Source: Bacteroidales bacterium
Lineage (GTDB): Bacteria > Bacteroidota > Bacteroidia > Bacteroidales > Bacteroidaceae
Assembly (NCBI GenBank): GCA_015060885.1
Contig: SUXO01000008.1
Coordinates: 1 to 64,000 of the forward strand
Reading direction: 5' to 3'
Length of the DNA: 64,000 nt
Part shown: positions 42,564-51,500 of the stretch, one piece after another
Position numbering within the stretch: position 1 is the stretch's first letter
Layout of the letters: every line of letters begins with the position of its first letter
Program-made: the position numbers and the translations under genes
Notes under the pieces: generated by a model
Told to the model about the DNA's origin: nothing
The model's database searches: none
Seen by the model: the letters and a program-made list of their open reading frames with translations, nothing else

Positions 42564-42650
42564 CAAACGCCCGGCACGCGAGAAAAATCAGTCGCTCGGT
42601 TCTTTGTTCACGTCGCCGAAAGGCGAACCCTCAGTCGAACCTCCCTTGCC

Positions 42651-42770
42651 GTGTTTATCTTTCTCACATTTGCAGGGTGCTGCGGGACTTCCTCAGTTAG
42701 TTGCCTTGCGGCACCTAACTCACGGGCAAACATTCCTCGCACTCTCTCCTGCAAATGCTCGGATAAACAC
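42651..42770 (+). repeat. 120-bp imperfect inverted-repeat element
   Basis: Arms gtgtttatctttctcacatttgcagg (42651-42676) and cctgcaaatgctcggataaacac (42748-42770) are imperfect complements; inside lies a smaller palindrome around agttagttgccttgcggcacctaact. It looks like a folded repeat or miniature-element remnant with no coding capacity. The rest of the 42374-43008 gap holds nothing I can assign. Confidence 0.5.
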
Positions 42771-43008
42771 TATGATTTTAACGGTGCCGGTTTCTTTTTT
42801 CGAATTACCATTGCAGGAGATAATTCGTTATACAAAGGGCAGCGTGAGGGAGCACAACTTATTAAAGTATCAATTTGTCCACACTAAATTTCTACTGCAA
42901 AAAAAATAAGTTCTTGTGAACAATATTTTCTCTGTGATGTTCTATGTATAAATGACAGCAACTTGATTTCTATATAAAAAACTTTTTCTTAATCATTCAA
43001 TTCCCCCG

Positions 43009-43047
43009 GCAGCCCCCTGTAGTGATACACGGGGCTGCATTCTTTTT
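43009..43047 (+). terminator. Orphan terminator-like hairpin
   Basis: GCAGCCCCCTGT and ACACGGGGCTGC (43009-43020, 43027-43038; one mismatch, loop AGTGAT) followed by attcttttt. No gene precedes it on the plus strand within 600 nt except rplI, which has its own terminator. Confidence 0.6.
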
Positions 43048-43054
43048 GGAAAAA

Positions 43055-43086
43055 GTTGCATAAGTGTTTCAAATGTTTTACCTTTG
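43055..43086 (+). promoter_or_regulatory. Promoter of the cobalamin-uptake operon
   Basis: GTTG (43055-43058), a 20-bp spacer and TACCTTTG (43079-43086) match the Bacteroidota pattern, just before the riboswitch. Confidence 0.75.
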
Positions 43087-43096
43087 CCGGTGGATA

Positions 43097-43322
43097 AAGG
43101 TGTAACCCACCCCTTTACGGGTGGTGTTAGTAAAAGGGAATCCGGTTAAAATCCGGAGCTATACCCGTAGCTGTGTGTCCATAATTGTTTCCGGTAATCT
43201 TTTTAGCCACTGTCGCTTGGCGATGGGAAGGCAACCGAAAACGGACAAGCCAGAAAACCTGCCTTTTCCTTTTGTGTATTATGCAATGCCTCGGGTAAAG
43301 GCTTGGTAAACCTTTTTTTATG
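43097..43322 (+). promoter_or_regulatory. Cobalamin riboswitch with expression platform
   Basis: The aptamer (about 43097-43264) carries the family signatures AAAAGGGAATCCGGTTAAAATCCGGAGC, TACCCGTAGCTGT, GCCACTGTC...GATGGGAAGGC (B12 box) and CCAGAAAACCTGCC. After it, AAAGG...CCTTT followed by seven T residues ends exactly at the btuB ATG (43320), so ligand binding may end transcription or hide the start. It controls the BtuB/BtuG-like pair. Confidence 0.93.
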
Positions 43323-45311
43323 CAAATAAATCTTTTGAAAATTTTGCCATGTGCGCTGTGCATATGGTTTTTGTGTGGGCACTCCGCAAAAGCACAGGTT
43401 GCCGACTCTCTCTCTTCGCGCAGGCTCGAAGAGCTGGAAGTTGTGAGCAATGCCGTTGTGAGTGCCAGCGATGCTTCTGTACCGGTACAGTCGATGAGCA
43501 GCGACGATATTGAACGTTTGGGACTTGTTAATGCAGCCGATGCTGTGAAACGTATGTCGGGAGCCCAGGTGCAGGACTATGGCGGTATCGGCGGCCTTAA
43601 AACCGTGTCGTTGAGAGGGCTTGGAGCCAATCATACCGCAGTGGGGTACGACGGTGTTGCCGTCTCCGAAGCAAATAGCGGGCAGGTCGACATAGGCCGT
43701 TTCGGGCTCGATAATGTGGAGATGCTCTCCCTTGTTGTCGGGCAGGCCGACGATATCTTTATGCCGGCACGCTTTTACGCTTCGGCGGGAATGCTCAACA
43801 TAACCACAAAACGCCCCTCGGACACAAGTACAATGGTGAAGGCGCAAGGCGGCTCGTTCGGCTTTGCCGGCCTGTCGGCAAGGCGCGAAAGGGTGTTCGG
43901 TCGCGGGTGGAGCTATTCGGCTTTTCTCAATGCCCAGCGTGCCGACGGTGATTATCCTTTTGAACTTGTGAACGGCAGTGTTGCCACAAAGGAGAAGCGC
44001 AAGGATAGCGATGTGGAGAGCCTTAATGCCGAACTTAACCTGTACGGTGATTTCGGTTCCCGCGGCAACGTAGCTGCAAAGGTCTATTATTACAAATCGG
44101 AACGTGGCCTTCCGGGAGCCGTAAACCTTTATAAGAAGAACAATAGCGAGAGGCTGTGGAACGATGATTTCTTTGTACAGGCAAAATATAAGCTGCCGGT
44201 TACGGAGCGTTTGCTTGTGCAGGCTTTGGCAAAGTACAACTACTCCTTCTCGCGTTATGTCGAGGAGAACAGGAATTATGCAGGCGGCAGCCAGACCGAC
44301 AAGAATACCCAACACGACTATTATGCCTCGCTTGGAGCGCATTACACCATAGCAAAGAGCATCTCGGTGGCACTGACAAGCGATGTTACTCATTCGGCTT
44401 TGCGAAACAACTTCATAGATGGCAACGAGCCGCAGCGTTTGAACTCCCAGACAGTGCTTGCAGCGCAATATAAGAGTACATTGTTCACGGCAACAGCAAG
44501 TCTGCTTGCCACCTATATGAAAGATAGTTTCAAGGATAAGAGTAAGGCGGCTGAAAATAAACGGCTGTCGCCGGCTTTGTCGTTCTCTTGGCAACCGTTG
44601 CCCAGTTTCCCATTGCGTTTGAGAGCTTCGTTTAAGGACGGCTTCCGTGTTCCCACCTTTGCCGACCTTTACTATTTGCGTATGGGTAACACCGGGTTGA
44701 AACCCGAACGCGCATCGCAATACAATGTCGGTATCACCTGTTCGACGGCAGTCGGCAGTGCCGGTTATATCTCATTGTCGGTCGACGGTTACTATAACAA
44801 GGTTAAGGATAAGATTGTGGCACTCCCCACAATGTATGTGTGGCGTATGCAGAACTATGGTCGTGTGCGTATGAAGGGTGTCGATGTGAACTTGTCCGCC
44901 GAGGTCGCTCTGCCTGCCGATATCTCTCTGCTGCTCGATGCAACATACAGCTATCGCCACACGGTCGACTATACCAACCCGGAATCGAAAAATTACGGGC
45001 ACCAGATTCCTTACGCACCGCGTAACACAGGCAATTTCTCGCTGACACTCAATAACAGGTGGGTGAATATCTCCTGTCTTTTCACTGTCGTGGGCAAGCG
45101 TTATATGTTGCCGCAAAATATTGTGGAGAATGAAATCCCCTCTTATGTGGAGCATTCCGTTTCGGCCAATAGGGAGTTCGGGCTCGGTCGCGGTATCCGT
45201 TTGCGCGTGCAGGGCGAACTGCTCAATGTGGCCGACAGGAATTACGATATAATACGCTATTATCCTATGCCGGGGCGTTCCTGGCGTATTTCGGCTTGTT
45301 TGACATTCTAA
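43320..45311 (+). CDS. btuB: BtuB-like TonB-dependent cobalamin receptor
   Basis: A 663-aa outer-membrane receptor: signal peptide (residues 1-25), plug domain (about 45-165, with SDDIERLGLVNAADAVKRMSGAQVQDYGGIGGLKTVSLRGLGANHTAVGYDGV) and a 22-strand-type beta-barrel ending in Phe (RISACLTF). It lacks the N-terminal carboxypeptidase-like domain of SusC proteins. The cobalamin riboswitch directly upstream makes vitamin B12 or a related corrinoid the substrate. Energy would come from the TonB system, not encoded here. Confidence 0.93.
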   Translation: MQINLLKILPCALCIWFLCGHSAKAQVADSLSSRRLEELEVVSNAVVSASDASVPVQSMSSDDIERLGLVNAADAVKRMSGAQVQDYGGIGGLKTVSLRGLGANHTAVGYDGVAVSEANSGQVDIGRFGLDNVEMLSLVVGQADDIFMPARFYASAGMLNITTKRPSDTSTMVKAQGGSFGFAGLSARRERVFGRGWSYSAFLNAQRADGDYPFELVNGSVATKEKRKDSDVESLNAELNLYGDFGSRGNVAAKVYYYKSERGLPGAVNLYKKNNSERLWNDDFFVQAKYKLPVTERLLVQALAKYNYSFSRYVEENRNYAGGSQTDKNTQHDYYASLGAHYTIAKSISVALTSDVTHSALRNNFIDGNEPQRLNSQTVLAAQYKSTLFTATASLLATYMKDSFKDKSKAAENKRLSPALSFSWQPLPSFPLRLRASFKDGFRVPTFADLYYLRMGNTGLKPERASQYNVGITCSTAVGSAGYISLSVDGYYNKVKDKIVALPTMYVWRMQNYGRVRMKGVDVNLSAEVALPADISLLLDATYSYRHTVDYTNPESKNYGHQIPYAPRNTGNFSLTLNNRWVNISCLFTVVGKRYMLPQNIVENEIPSYVEHSVSANREFGLGRGIRLRVQGELLNVADRNYDIIRYYPMPGRSWRISACLTF

Positions 45312-45321
45312 AACCATAAAT

Positions 45322-46395
45322 ATGAAAAAGACAATTATCAAATTCTTTGCAGCAATGGTTGCATTTGGTTTTACCGCTTGCAGCGGTGACGACGAAACAC
45401 CGTTTATACCTTCAACAGGCTTACCTTTGCACGAACTGTCGACTCCCCGTTATATGGAATCGCACGGCGGCAAGGTGTATGCCACATTTTTCAGCGGCCA
45501 CGTAGCGCGCATAGATACCGTTTCCTTGACTGTTGATGGAATGGTGGCTGTGGGCCGTAATCCCGAGAAACTCACGGTTTCGGGCGAAAAACTCTTTGTC
45601 GCAAACTCCGGCGGCCTGGGTTGGAACTCCTCGCTTGGTTACGACAAGACCGTTTCGGTGATAGATATTCCAACATTTATTGAAGAGGCAAAGATTGATG
45701 TGGCTGCGAACCCTGCAAATATCCTGTCGGCCACCGACGGCTCACTCTTCCTTGTTTCGTGGGGCAATTACCAGGACGTACCCAATACGTTGCAGAAAAT
45801 AGACCCATCGACATACGATGTTGCCGATATCTCATCTGTTGCCAATATGAGCGAGATGTGTTATCTGAACGGTTCGCTCTATGGCCTTCTCTCAGAGTAC
45901 GATGAAAATTGGAACAATACAATAACATATAAAAAATATAATACTGTTACGGGGGCGGCATCATCGGGCTGGATAACCGACGGCACAACCATTCCCAACC
46001 CCTATAAGGTATTTACTGACGGCAAATATCTGTGTATCTCCACATCTGATTATGTGAATACCGGCGATGTCTATCTTTTTACCGAGGCAGGTACATTGGC
46101 TGCAAAGTTCGGTGCGGGAATGGGGCCGCGCAAGGCTGTGAACTTAAAGAACAGGGTATATGTGCTGAACGAGGGATTGGAAAATACAAATAATGCCTCG
46201 CTCACAATGTACAATGTTGCCGATGGCGCGGTTACAAACAACTGTTTCAAGGCTGTCAACGGCGGTGTTGGCATAGGTGATGTAGCCAATGACATCATTG
46301 TCTATGGCAGCAAGATGTATATATCTGTCTCGGCCGACAATATTATATGGGTTACTGACCTCAATGCGAAGATTATAGGTAAAATAGAACTTTAA
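45322..46395 (+). CDS. BtuG-like beta-propeller surface lipoprotein
   Basis: A 357-aa lipoprotein (signal MKKTIIKFFAAMVAFGFTAC) whose mature part is a series of YncE/DUF5074-type beta-propeller repeats (for example VGRNPEKLTVSGEKLFVANSGG, VAANPANILSATDGSLFLVSWG, YKVFTDGKYLCIST). In Bacteroides, BtuG of this fold binds cobalamin on the cell surface with extreme affinity and passes it to BtuB. Position 10 nt after btuB, under the same riboswitch, supports that role here. The family match is by fold and context, so I leave the symbol open. Confidence 0.82.
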   Translation: MKKTIIKFFAAMVAFGFTACSGDDETPFIPSTGLPLHELSTPRYMESHGGKVYATFFSGHVARIDTVSLTVDGMVAVGRNPEKLTVSGEKLFVANSGGLGWNSSLGYDKTVSVIDIPTFIEEAKIDVAANPANILSATDGSLFLVSWGNYQDVPNTLQKIDPSTYDVADISSVANMSEMCYLNGSLYGLLSEYDENWNNTITYKKYNTVTGAASSGWITDGTTIPNPYKVFTDGKYLCISTSDYVNTGDVYLFTEAGTLAAKFGAGMGPRKAVNLKNRVYVLNEGLENTNNASLTMYNVADGAVTNNCFKAVNGGVGIGDVANDIIVYGSKMYISVSADNIIWVTDLNAKIIGKIEL

Positions 46396-46410
46396 CATTA
46401 ATATGTCACA

Positions 46411-46448
46411 CAAAAAATCCCAAACGATACAGTTTGGGATTTTTTGTT
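46411..46448 (+). terminator. Terminator of the cobalamin operon
   Basis: A perfect 15-bp stem caaaaaatcccaaac/gtttgggattttttg with a 6-nt loop and trailing T residues. Confidence 0.88.
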
Positions 46449-46515
46449 TTGTCGGTCCGGTTTTTCGGAGTGTTGTGCGTGACATTCAATAATAATTCTT
46501 ATCTTCGCCTTTGAT

Positions 46516-49500
46516 ATGCGTAATTTCCTTTGCCGAATATTATTGTCGCTGTCGCTCCTTTCGGTTGTGGCGTGTGGCGGTTCATCGGGGGTTGAGCACA
46601 ATGCTGCTGCCGACTCTCTATGCACCCGGCTTGCCGACTGCCGTTACAGGAATGTGGAGCAGCTGTACACCACAGCCGAAGAGTTGTTGTCGATGAACAT
46701 ATCGGCCGAATACAACGCAGTGGCAAGGAATTCTATGGCATATGCGGAAATGATGCGTATGGATTACCGCACAGCACGGGAACTTTATACGCAGGTGCGC
46801 AACACCACTATGTGTGAAATTGAACGTTTGGTAGCCGATGTAGGGCTTATGACAATATGTTATCGCGTGTCGGCCAACAGGAGTTTCTTCGATTATCGTG
46901 CAGGTGCCTTGAAACGTATGCGACGTATCGGTGAGGAGGAGGCGTTGTTGCCGTCGGCCGACAGGGTGCGTTTTGTGCGGGCAAAGGTCGAGTTCGGCGT
47001 TGTATCGCTCTGTCATTTTTCGAGCATAGGTCTGCTCGACGAGGCCCAGGCTGTCCGCGAGTATCTTGCGCGGGAACTCGATAAGTGCGACGATGTTGCT
47101 TTACGCGTGTATGCCCGTATGATTCTTGCCGGTTATGAACCCGATGTAATGAAGAGAACCGATACCTATGCCCGTGGTGTTGGTTTTGCGCAGAACAGAG
47201 GGCTTTTGTGGCTTGCCGGTAATTACAGGTTGCTGCTTGCAATAAGTTTGCGAGGCGAGGCTCTGCAACAAAGCCTTCGCGACAGTGTGCCGGCCGCAAT
47301 AGCAAGGCTTAATGTGGATAAGGTTCCTTATGGCGAGCTTGCTTTGTCAATGGCTGTTGATGCCGCTGACGATTTTGCCCGTTATGGCGATGACTATATG
47401 AGAATTGAAGCTATGGCGGTTGAGGCTTCGTGCAACACGCAGCAGGGGCGATACAACGCTGCGCTTGCAGTGCTTGAAGAGGCTGTGGCCGTAGTCAACA
47501 GCTATTATCGCCGCCATTCTGTGGCGAGCGATACATTGTCGCTTGCCGAAGTCGTATATTCCGACGATACCGACGAAGATGCCTTTACGCAGGACGGTGC
47601 CGTAATAAATATTCCCGAATCTCTTTTGAGTATAAGGCGTGAGGCGAGCTGTGCCTATGCCGGCTTGGGCGAAAAAGAACTTTCCGATATAAACCGCGAG
47701 GCTTATCTCGACCTTTTGCGTACCACTCGAATGAACAAGCAGATGGAGAGCCGCGTGCAGGCAGCGACCGACACCGCAACGAGGCTCTATTGGTGGACTA
47801 TCGCAGTGGTTGTTGCCCTGTTCGTTGTTGCCCTGCTGCTCTTTCTGATGAACCGCCGTTGGCGGTTGCGCAACGCGGTCTACACATCGAACCTCAAACG
47901 GCTGCTCAATCTGTCGCACCGCCTTATGTCGGCCTTGCCGCGCGAGCTGGCAAGCGAAAGCGATGTATGCAATGCCGTATGTGAGATACTTGCCGACGGC
48001 TTTGCCGGCTTTTCCGGGAATATGCGCTTCTCGCTTACCGGTAAGTTTACCCCCTGTGACGAATATCCATTTGTTTACGGGTTTGCATTGCCGGCTGTTG
48101 CCGACACACATTCGTACACGCTATTTGTGGCTGCCGAAAAGGCTCTCAATGTGGAGCAACAAGCCGTTTTGGAGATGTCGCTGCCTTATGTGTCGGTAGC
48201 GGTGGAGGAGGGGCTCCGTATAGCCGATATAATAGATGAGCAGTCACGCTTGGAGGAACAACGCCTTTCGCACGAACTCTACCTTGCCGACCACAAGCGC
48301 GAGAACCTGTTGAAGCGTGTTTCGCTATCGGTGGTCAACGGTATGCGCCCATATATGGACAGAATGCTCAACGAACTGCGTCATCTTGCGAGTGAAGAGC
48401 AGCGTGGCACCATAGAACGCCGTTTGCAGTATGTGGGTGAACTTGCCGACAAGCTCAATGATTACAACACAATTCTTGAACGCTGGATAAAGCTGCGCCG
48501 CGGCGAAGTTTGCCTGCAAGTGGAGAACTTCCCAGTAAGTGAAATATTCGATATTATAGAAAAGAGCATTCCTTATTACGATGCCCGTGGCATTTCACTC
48601 GATGTGAAAAAGAGCAATGCCGTTGTGCGTGCCGACCGTGCCCTCACCCTCTTTATGGTAAATACTCTGGTCGACAATGCAGGGAAGTTTACCCCTGCCG
48701 GCGGCTCTATTGTGGTTGATGCGCAGGAGGGTGATGGCTTTGTGGAGTTGTCGGTAGCCGATAACGGTATAGGTCTGTCGCAAAGCGACATCGACCGCAT
48801 TATGAGTGCAAAGGTCTATGATGCCTCCCTCATAGGCGATGCAAAAGAGCCGTTGAGCAAGAACAAGGGCGGTGGCTTCGGCCTTATGAACTGCAAAGGA
48901 ATCATAGAGAAATATCGCAAGGCCGATGAGATATTCTCGGTTTGCCGTATGGATATTTCGGGACGCAAGGGCGAGGGCAGCCGTTTCTCGTTCCGCTTGC
49001 CGAAGGGGGTGGTGCGCACCGTGGTGCTTTTGCTTGCAATCTGTTTCCCGCTTGCATCCTACGGCAACAAGAACTATCTCGAAACTGCCGGAATTTATGC
49101 CGATTCGCTCTTCTATGCCAATGTTGACGCGAATTACGATGCTGCCGGCCGTTATGCCGCTGCGGCAATCGATGCCTTGAATAACTATTACAGAGCAACA
49201 ATAGGCGGCAACGATACTCTTTCGCTTGCGAGCGGTGCCGCAACCGAACTGAAATGGTGGCGCGAGGAACTCTTCCCGCTATCGTTGAAAGAGGATATAT
49301 ATTTCAATATTCTTGATATACGTAATGAACTCGCAGTGGCGGCTCTTGCCACACAGCGTTGGAACGATTATCGTTTCAATAACGGAATATATGCATCGCT
49401 GTATCGTCTTGTGCACGAGGACCGCGGGCTCAATGAACATTACTCCAATATGCAGCAGCTTGCCAATTACAGACAGGTTGCAATAGCCTTGTTGGTTCTT

Positions 49501-50781
49501 CTGATGGTGCTTATGCTGGCAACCTTCCTGATGCACTATGTCCGCCACGCGGTCATTGGGCGTATGAACAGCCGTATGGTACTCGATGTCAACAGGAATC
49601 TGCTCAATGTCACCGGTGGCGAGGGTGCCGTTTCGGGTAAAGTGCTTGGCGAGTCGATAGCAAAAGAGATACTTGCTGCACTTGGTGAGGCTATGTGTAT
49701 TGAGCGCGTTTCCATTATGTTGAACGATGAAACCGGCAAGCAGATAGTGGTATCTCACCCTCACAGGAGCGACAGGGCTGTTGAAAATATGTATATGCGC
49801 GATGTGTTTGAAAGTGCAGAGCCTTATGTCGCGCCGGGCAGGTTGTCACTTACGCTTCCGTTGCTTGTGACAGTTGCAGGCGAGAAGCATACAGTTGGCG
49901 TTGTGGAACTTGTATCGGGCCGTCCGTTAAGCGACAATGAGGTACTAAACATTGAACTTGTTGCGCGCTACACAGCATCGGTGGCTTATCACTCAATGGT
50001 GCGTATGGCACGGCGTTACAAGGACCTGGCTATGGTGGAAGAGGAGGCCGGGCGCGTGAAATACGAAGAGCATCGTCTGCACGTACAGAATATGGTTCTC
50101 GACAACTGTCTTTCGGTAATAAAGCACGAAACGCTCTATTATCCGAGTCGCATAAAGGCATTGGTGGAACAGGCCCTCAAAGGAATTGGCAATGCTGATA
50201 TGTGCAAGGAAAACATTTCGGCAATGCGTGAGCTTATGGACTACTATATGTCTGTGTTCGGCATACTGAGCAACTGCGCAGCAAAGCAACTCGACGAGGT
50301 TACTTTGCGCTGCGTGCAAATCCCGCTTGAAAAGGAGTTTGGGGCATTACAGCGCTTTGTGGCGCGTAAGGCTGCGAAAAAATCCCTGCCGGTAACGTTG
50401 AGTGTCGAGCCCACCACGTTGGAGGTCTATTGCGACGAGGTAATGCTCACCTTTCTGCTGGAATCGCTTTTGGAGGCTGCTTTTGCATTGCCTCTCGGCG
50501 GCGAGTTGGTTTTGCGTGCCGTTGACGGCGGTGATGTGGTGCGCGTGGAGCTGCTCGACAAGCGGCAGTCACTGTCGAAAGATGAACTTGCTTTGGTATT
50601 TGTGCCGTCAAAGAACAATATTGCACCCACCGGGCTTGTGGGTATGGAGTATCTTGTAGCCAAAGAGATTATGCGTTTGCACGAGGACAGCCTCTTGCAG
50701 CGAGGTGGCCGCATAGAGGCGCGCCACAGTGAGGAGGGAGTAGTGTTTTTGTTTACTTTGCCTAAACGGAATATGTTATGA
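46516..50781 (+). CDS. Two-module DUF5112/DUF5113-type sensor histidine kinase
   Basis: A 1421-aa protein of two sensor-plus-kinase halves. Half 1: lipoprotein-like start (LLSVVAC, Cys20), helical TPR-like sensor (30-420), membrane helix 426-446, GAF-like region (about 470-570), then an ATPase domain with intact N-box NTLVDNAGKF (716-725), G1 VADNGIGLS (747-755) and G2 GGGFGL (785-790). Half 2: hydrophobic segment 833-849, short sensor, membrane helix 987-1007, GAF-like region, an H-box IKHETLYYPSRI (His1204), and an ATPase-like end without a recognisable N-box. Half 1 lacks a clear H-box. Its stop codon overlaps the regulator gene start by 4 nt. The signal sensed is unknown. A TATCTTCG box ends 8 nt before the ATG. 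Confidence 0.82.
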   Translation: MRNFLCRILLSLSLLSVVACGGSSGVEHNAAADSLCTRLADCRYRNVEQLYTTAEELLSMNISAEYNAVARNSMAYAEMMRMDYRTARELYTQVRNTTMCEIERLVADVGLMTICYRVSANRSFFDYRAGALKRMRRIGEEEALLPSADRVRFVRAKVEFGVVSLCHFSSIGLLDEAQAVREYLARELDKCDDVALRVYARMILAGYEPDVMKRTDTYARGVGFAQNRGLLWLAGNYRLLLAISLRGEALQQSLRDSVPAAIARLNVDKVPYGELALSMAVDAADDFARYGDDYMRIEAMAVEASCNTQQGRYNAALAVLEEAVAVVNSYYRRHSVASDTLSLAEVVYSDDTDEDAFTQDGAVINIPESLLSIRREASCAYAGLGEKELSDINREAYLDLLRTTRMNKQMESRVQAATDTATRLYWWTIAVVVALFVVALLLFLMNRRWRLRNAVYTSNLKRLLNLSHRLMSALPRELASESDVCNAVCEILADGFAGFSGNMRFSLTGKFTPCDEYPFVYGFALPAVADTHSYTLFVAAEKALNVEQQAVLEMSLPYVSVAVEEGLRIADIIDEQSRLEEQRLSHELYLADHKRENLLKRVSLSVVNGMRPYMDRMLNELRHLASEEQRGTIERRLQYVGELADKLNDYNTILERWIKLRRGEVCLQVENFPVSEIFDIIEKSIPYYDARGISLDVKKSNAVVRADRALTLFMVNTLVDNAGKFTPAGGSIVVDAQEGDGFVELSVADNGIGLSQSDIDRIMSAKVYDASLIGDAKEPLSKNKGGGFGLMNCKGIIEKYRKADEIFSVCRMDISGRKGEGSRFSFRLPKGVVRTVVLLLAICFPLASYGNKNYLETAGIYADSLFYANVDANYDAAGRYAAAAIDALNNYYRATIGGNDTLSLASGAATELKWWREELFPLSLKEDIYFNILDIRNELAVAALATQRWNDYRFNNGIYASLYRLVHEDRGLNEHYSNMQQLANYRQVAIALLVLLMVLMLATFLMHYVRHAVIGRMNSRMVLDVNRNLLNVTGGEGAVSGKVLGESIAKEILAALGEAMCIERVSIMLNDETGKQIVVSHPHRSDRAVENMYMRDVFESAEPYVAPGRLSLTLPLLVTVAGEKHTVGVVELVSGRPLSDNEVLNIELVARYTASVAYHSMVRMARRYKDLAMVEEEAGRVKYEEHRLHVQNMVLDNCLSVIKHETLYYPSRIKALVEQALKGIGNADMCKENISAMRELMDYYMSVFGILSNCAAKQLDEVTLRCVQIPLEKEFGALQRFVARKAAKKSLPVTLSVEPTTLEVYCDEVMLTFLLESLLEAAFALPLGGELVLRAVDGGDVVRVELLDKRQSLSKDELALVFVPSKNNIAPTGLVGMEYLVAKEIMRLHEDSLLQRGGRIEARHSEEGVVFLFTLPKRNML

Positions 50782-51500
50782 TTGATAAATTCAGTGTTAT
50801 AATAGTAGAGGATGCCAAGCTGGAATTGAAAGGAACCGAGGAGATTTTCCGCACCGAAATTCCCGAGGCCGATATAATAGGCGTCGCAATGTGCGAGGAT
50901 GAACTATATCCTCTTTTGGAGAAGCAGCAACCGCAATTGCTGTTGCTCGATCTGGGATTGGGCGGTTCCACCACGGTTGGTGTTTCCATCTGTGAGAAGG
51001 TGAAACGCTGTTACCCGGCTGTGCGTGTATTGGTGTTCACGGGCGAATTGCTGAACGAGAAACTTTGGGTCGATGTACTCGATGCCGGTGCCGACGGCAT
51101 TGCCCTGAAAACAGGCGAGTTGCTCACAAGGCACGAAATTATGGCTGTTATGGCTGGGAAAAAGCCGGTATTCAACACGCCCATAACGGAGAAGATTGTA
51201 CAACGCTTCCGTGAGAGTGTCATGCACGAGGCTGCCCGTAAAAAGTCGCTTATAAAGTATGAGATTGACCGCTATGACGAATGTTTTCTGCGGCACCTTG
51301 CATTGGGCTATACAAAGGATATGATTGCCGGGCTCAAAACAATGCCGTTCGGTGTTAAGTCGCTCGAAAAACGCCAGGCCGACCTGGTTACCCGCCTCTT
51401 CCCCGATGACGAACAACGTGGCGTGAATGTTACCCGCCTTGTGGTGCGTGCCATAGAGTTCTCCATTATCGATGTTGAAAATCTTGAAGCCGATGAATAA
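50778..51500 (+). CDS. Response regulator partner of the two-module kinase
   Basis: A 240-aa regulator with an N-terminal receiver (VIIVEDAKLE, acceptor Asp in LLLLDLGLGG near residue 58, VLVFTGELL, and Lys in ALKTGE). The C-terminal half (about 150-235) is helical (RHLALGYTKDMIAGLKTMPFGVKSLEKRQADLVTRL) and is reminiscent of a LuxR-type helix-turn-helix, probably DNA binding. ATGA overlap with the kinase gene shows the two are co-translated and cognate. Confidence 0.85.
   Translation: MIDKFSVIIVEDAKLELKGTEEIFRTEIPEADIIGVAMCEDELYPLLEKQQPQLLLLDLGLGGSTTVGVSICEKVKRCYPAVRVLVFTGELLNEKLWVDVLDAGADGIALKTGELLTRHEIMAVMAGKKPVFNTPITEKIVQRFRESVMHEAARKKSLIKYEIDRYDECFLRHLALGYTKDMIAGLKTMPFGVKSLEKRQADLVTRLFPDDEQRGVNVTRLVVRAIEFSIIDVENLEADE

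Noticed and set aside
42451-42909. 152-aa ORF in the spacer before btuB
   Set aside because: It crosses a dispersed repeat, two hairpins and a long inverted repeat; no protein-like pattern.
43203-44720. 505-aa minus-strand ORF over btuB
   Set aside because: Covers the riboswitch and btuB in reverse; no recognisable domain. btuB is clearly the real gene.
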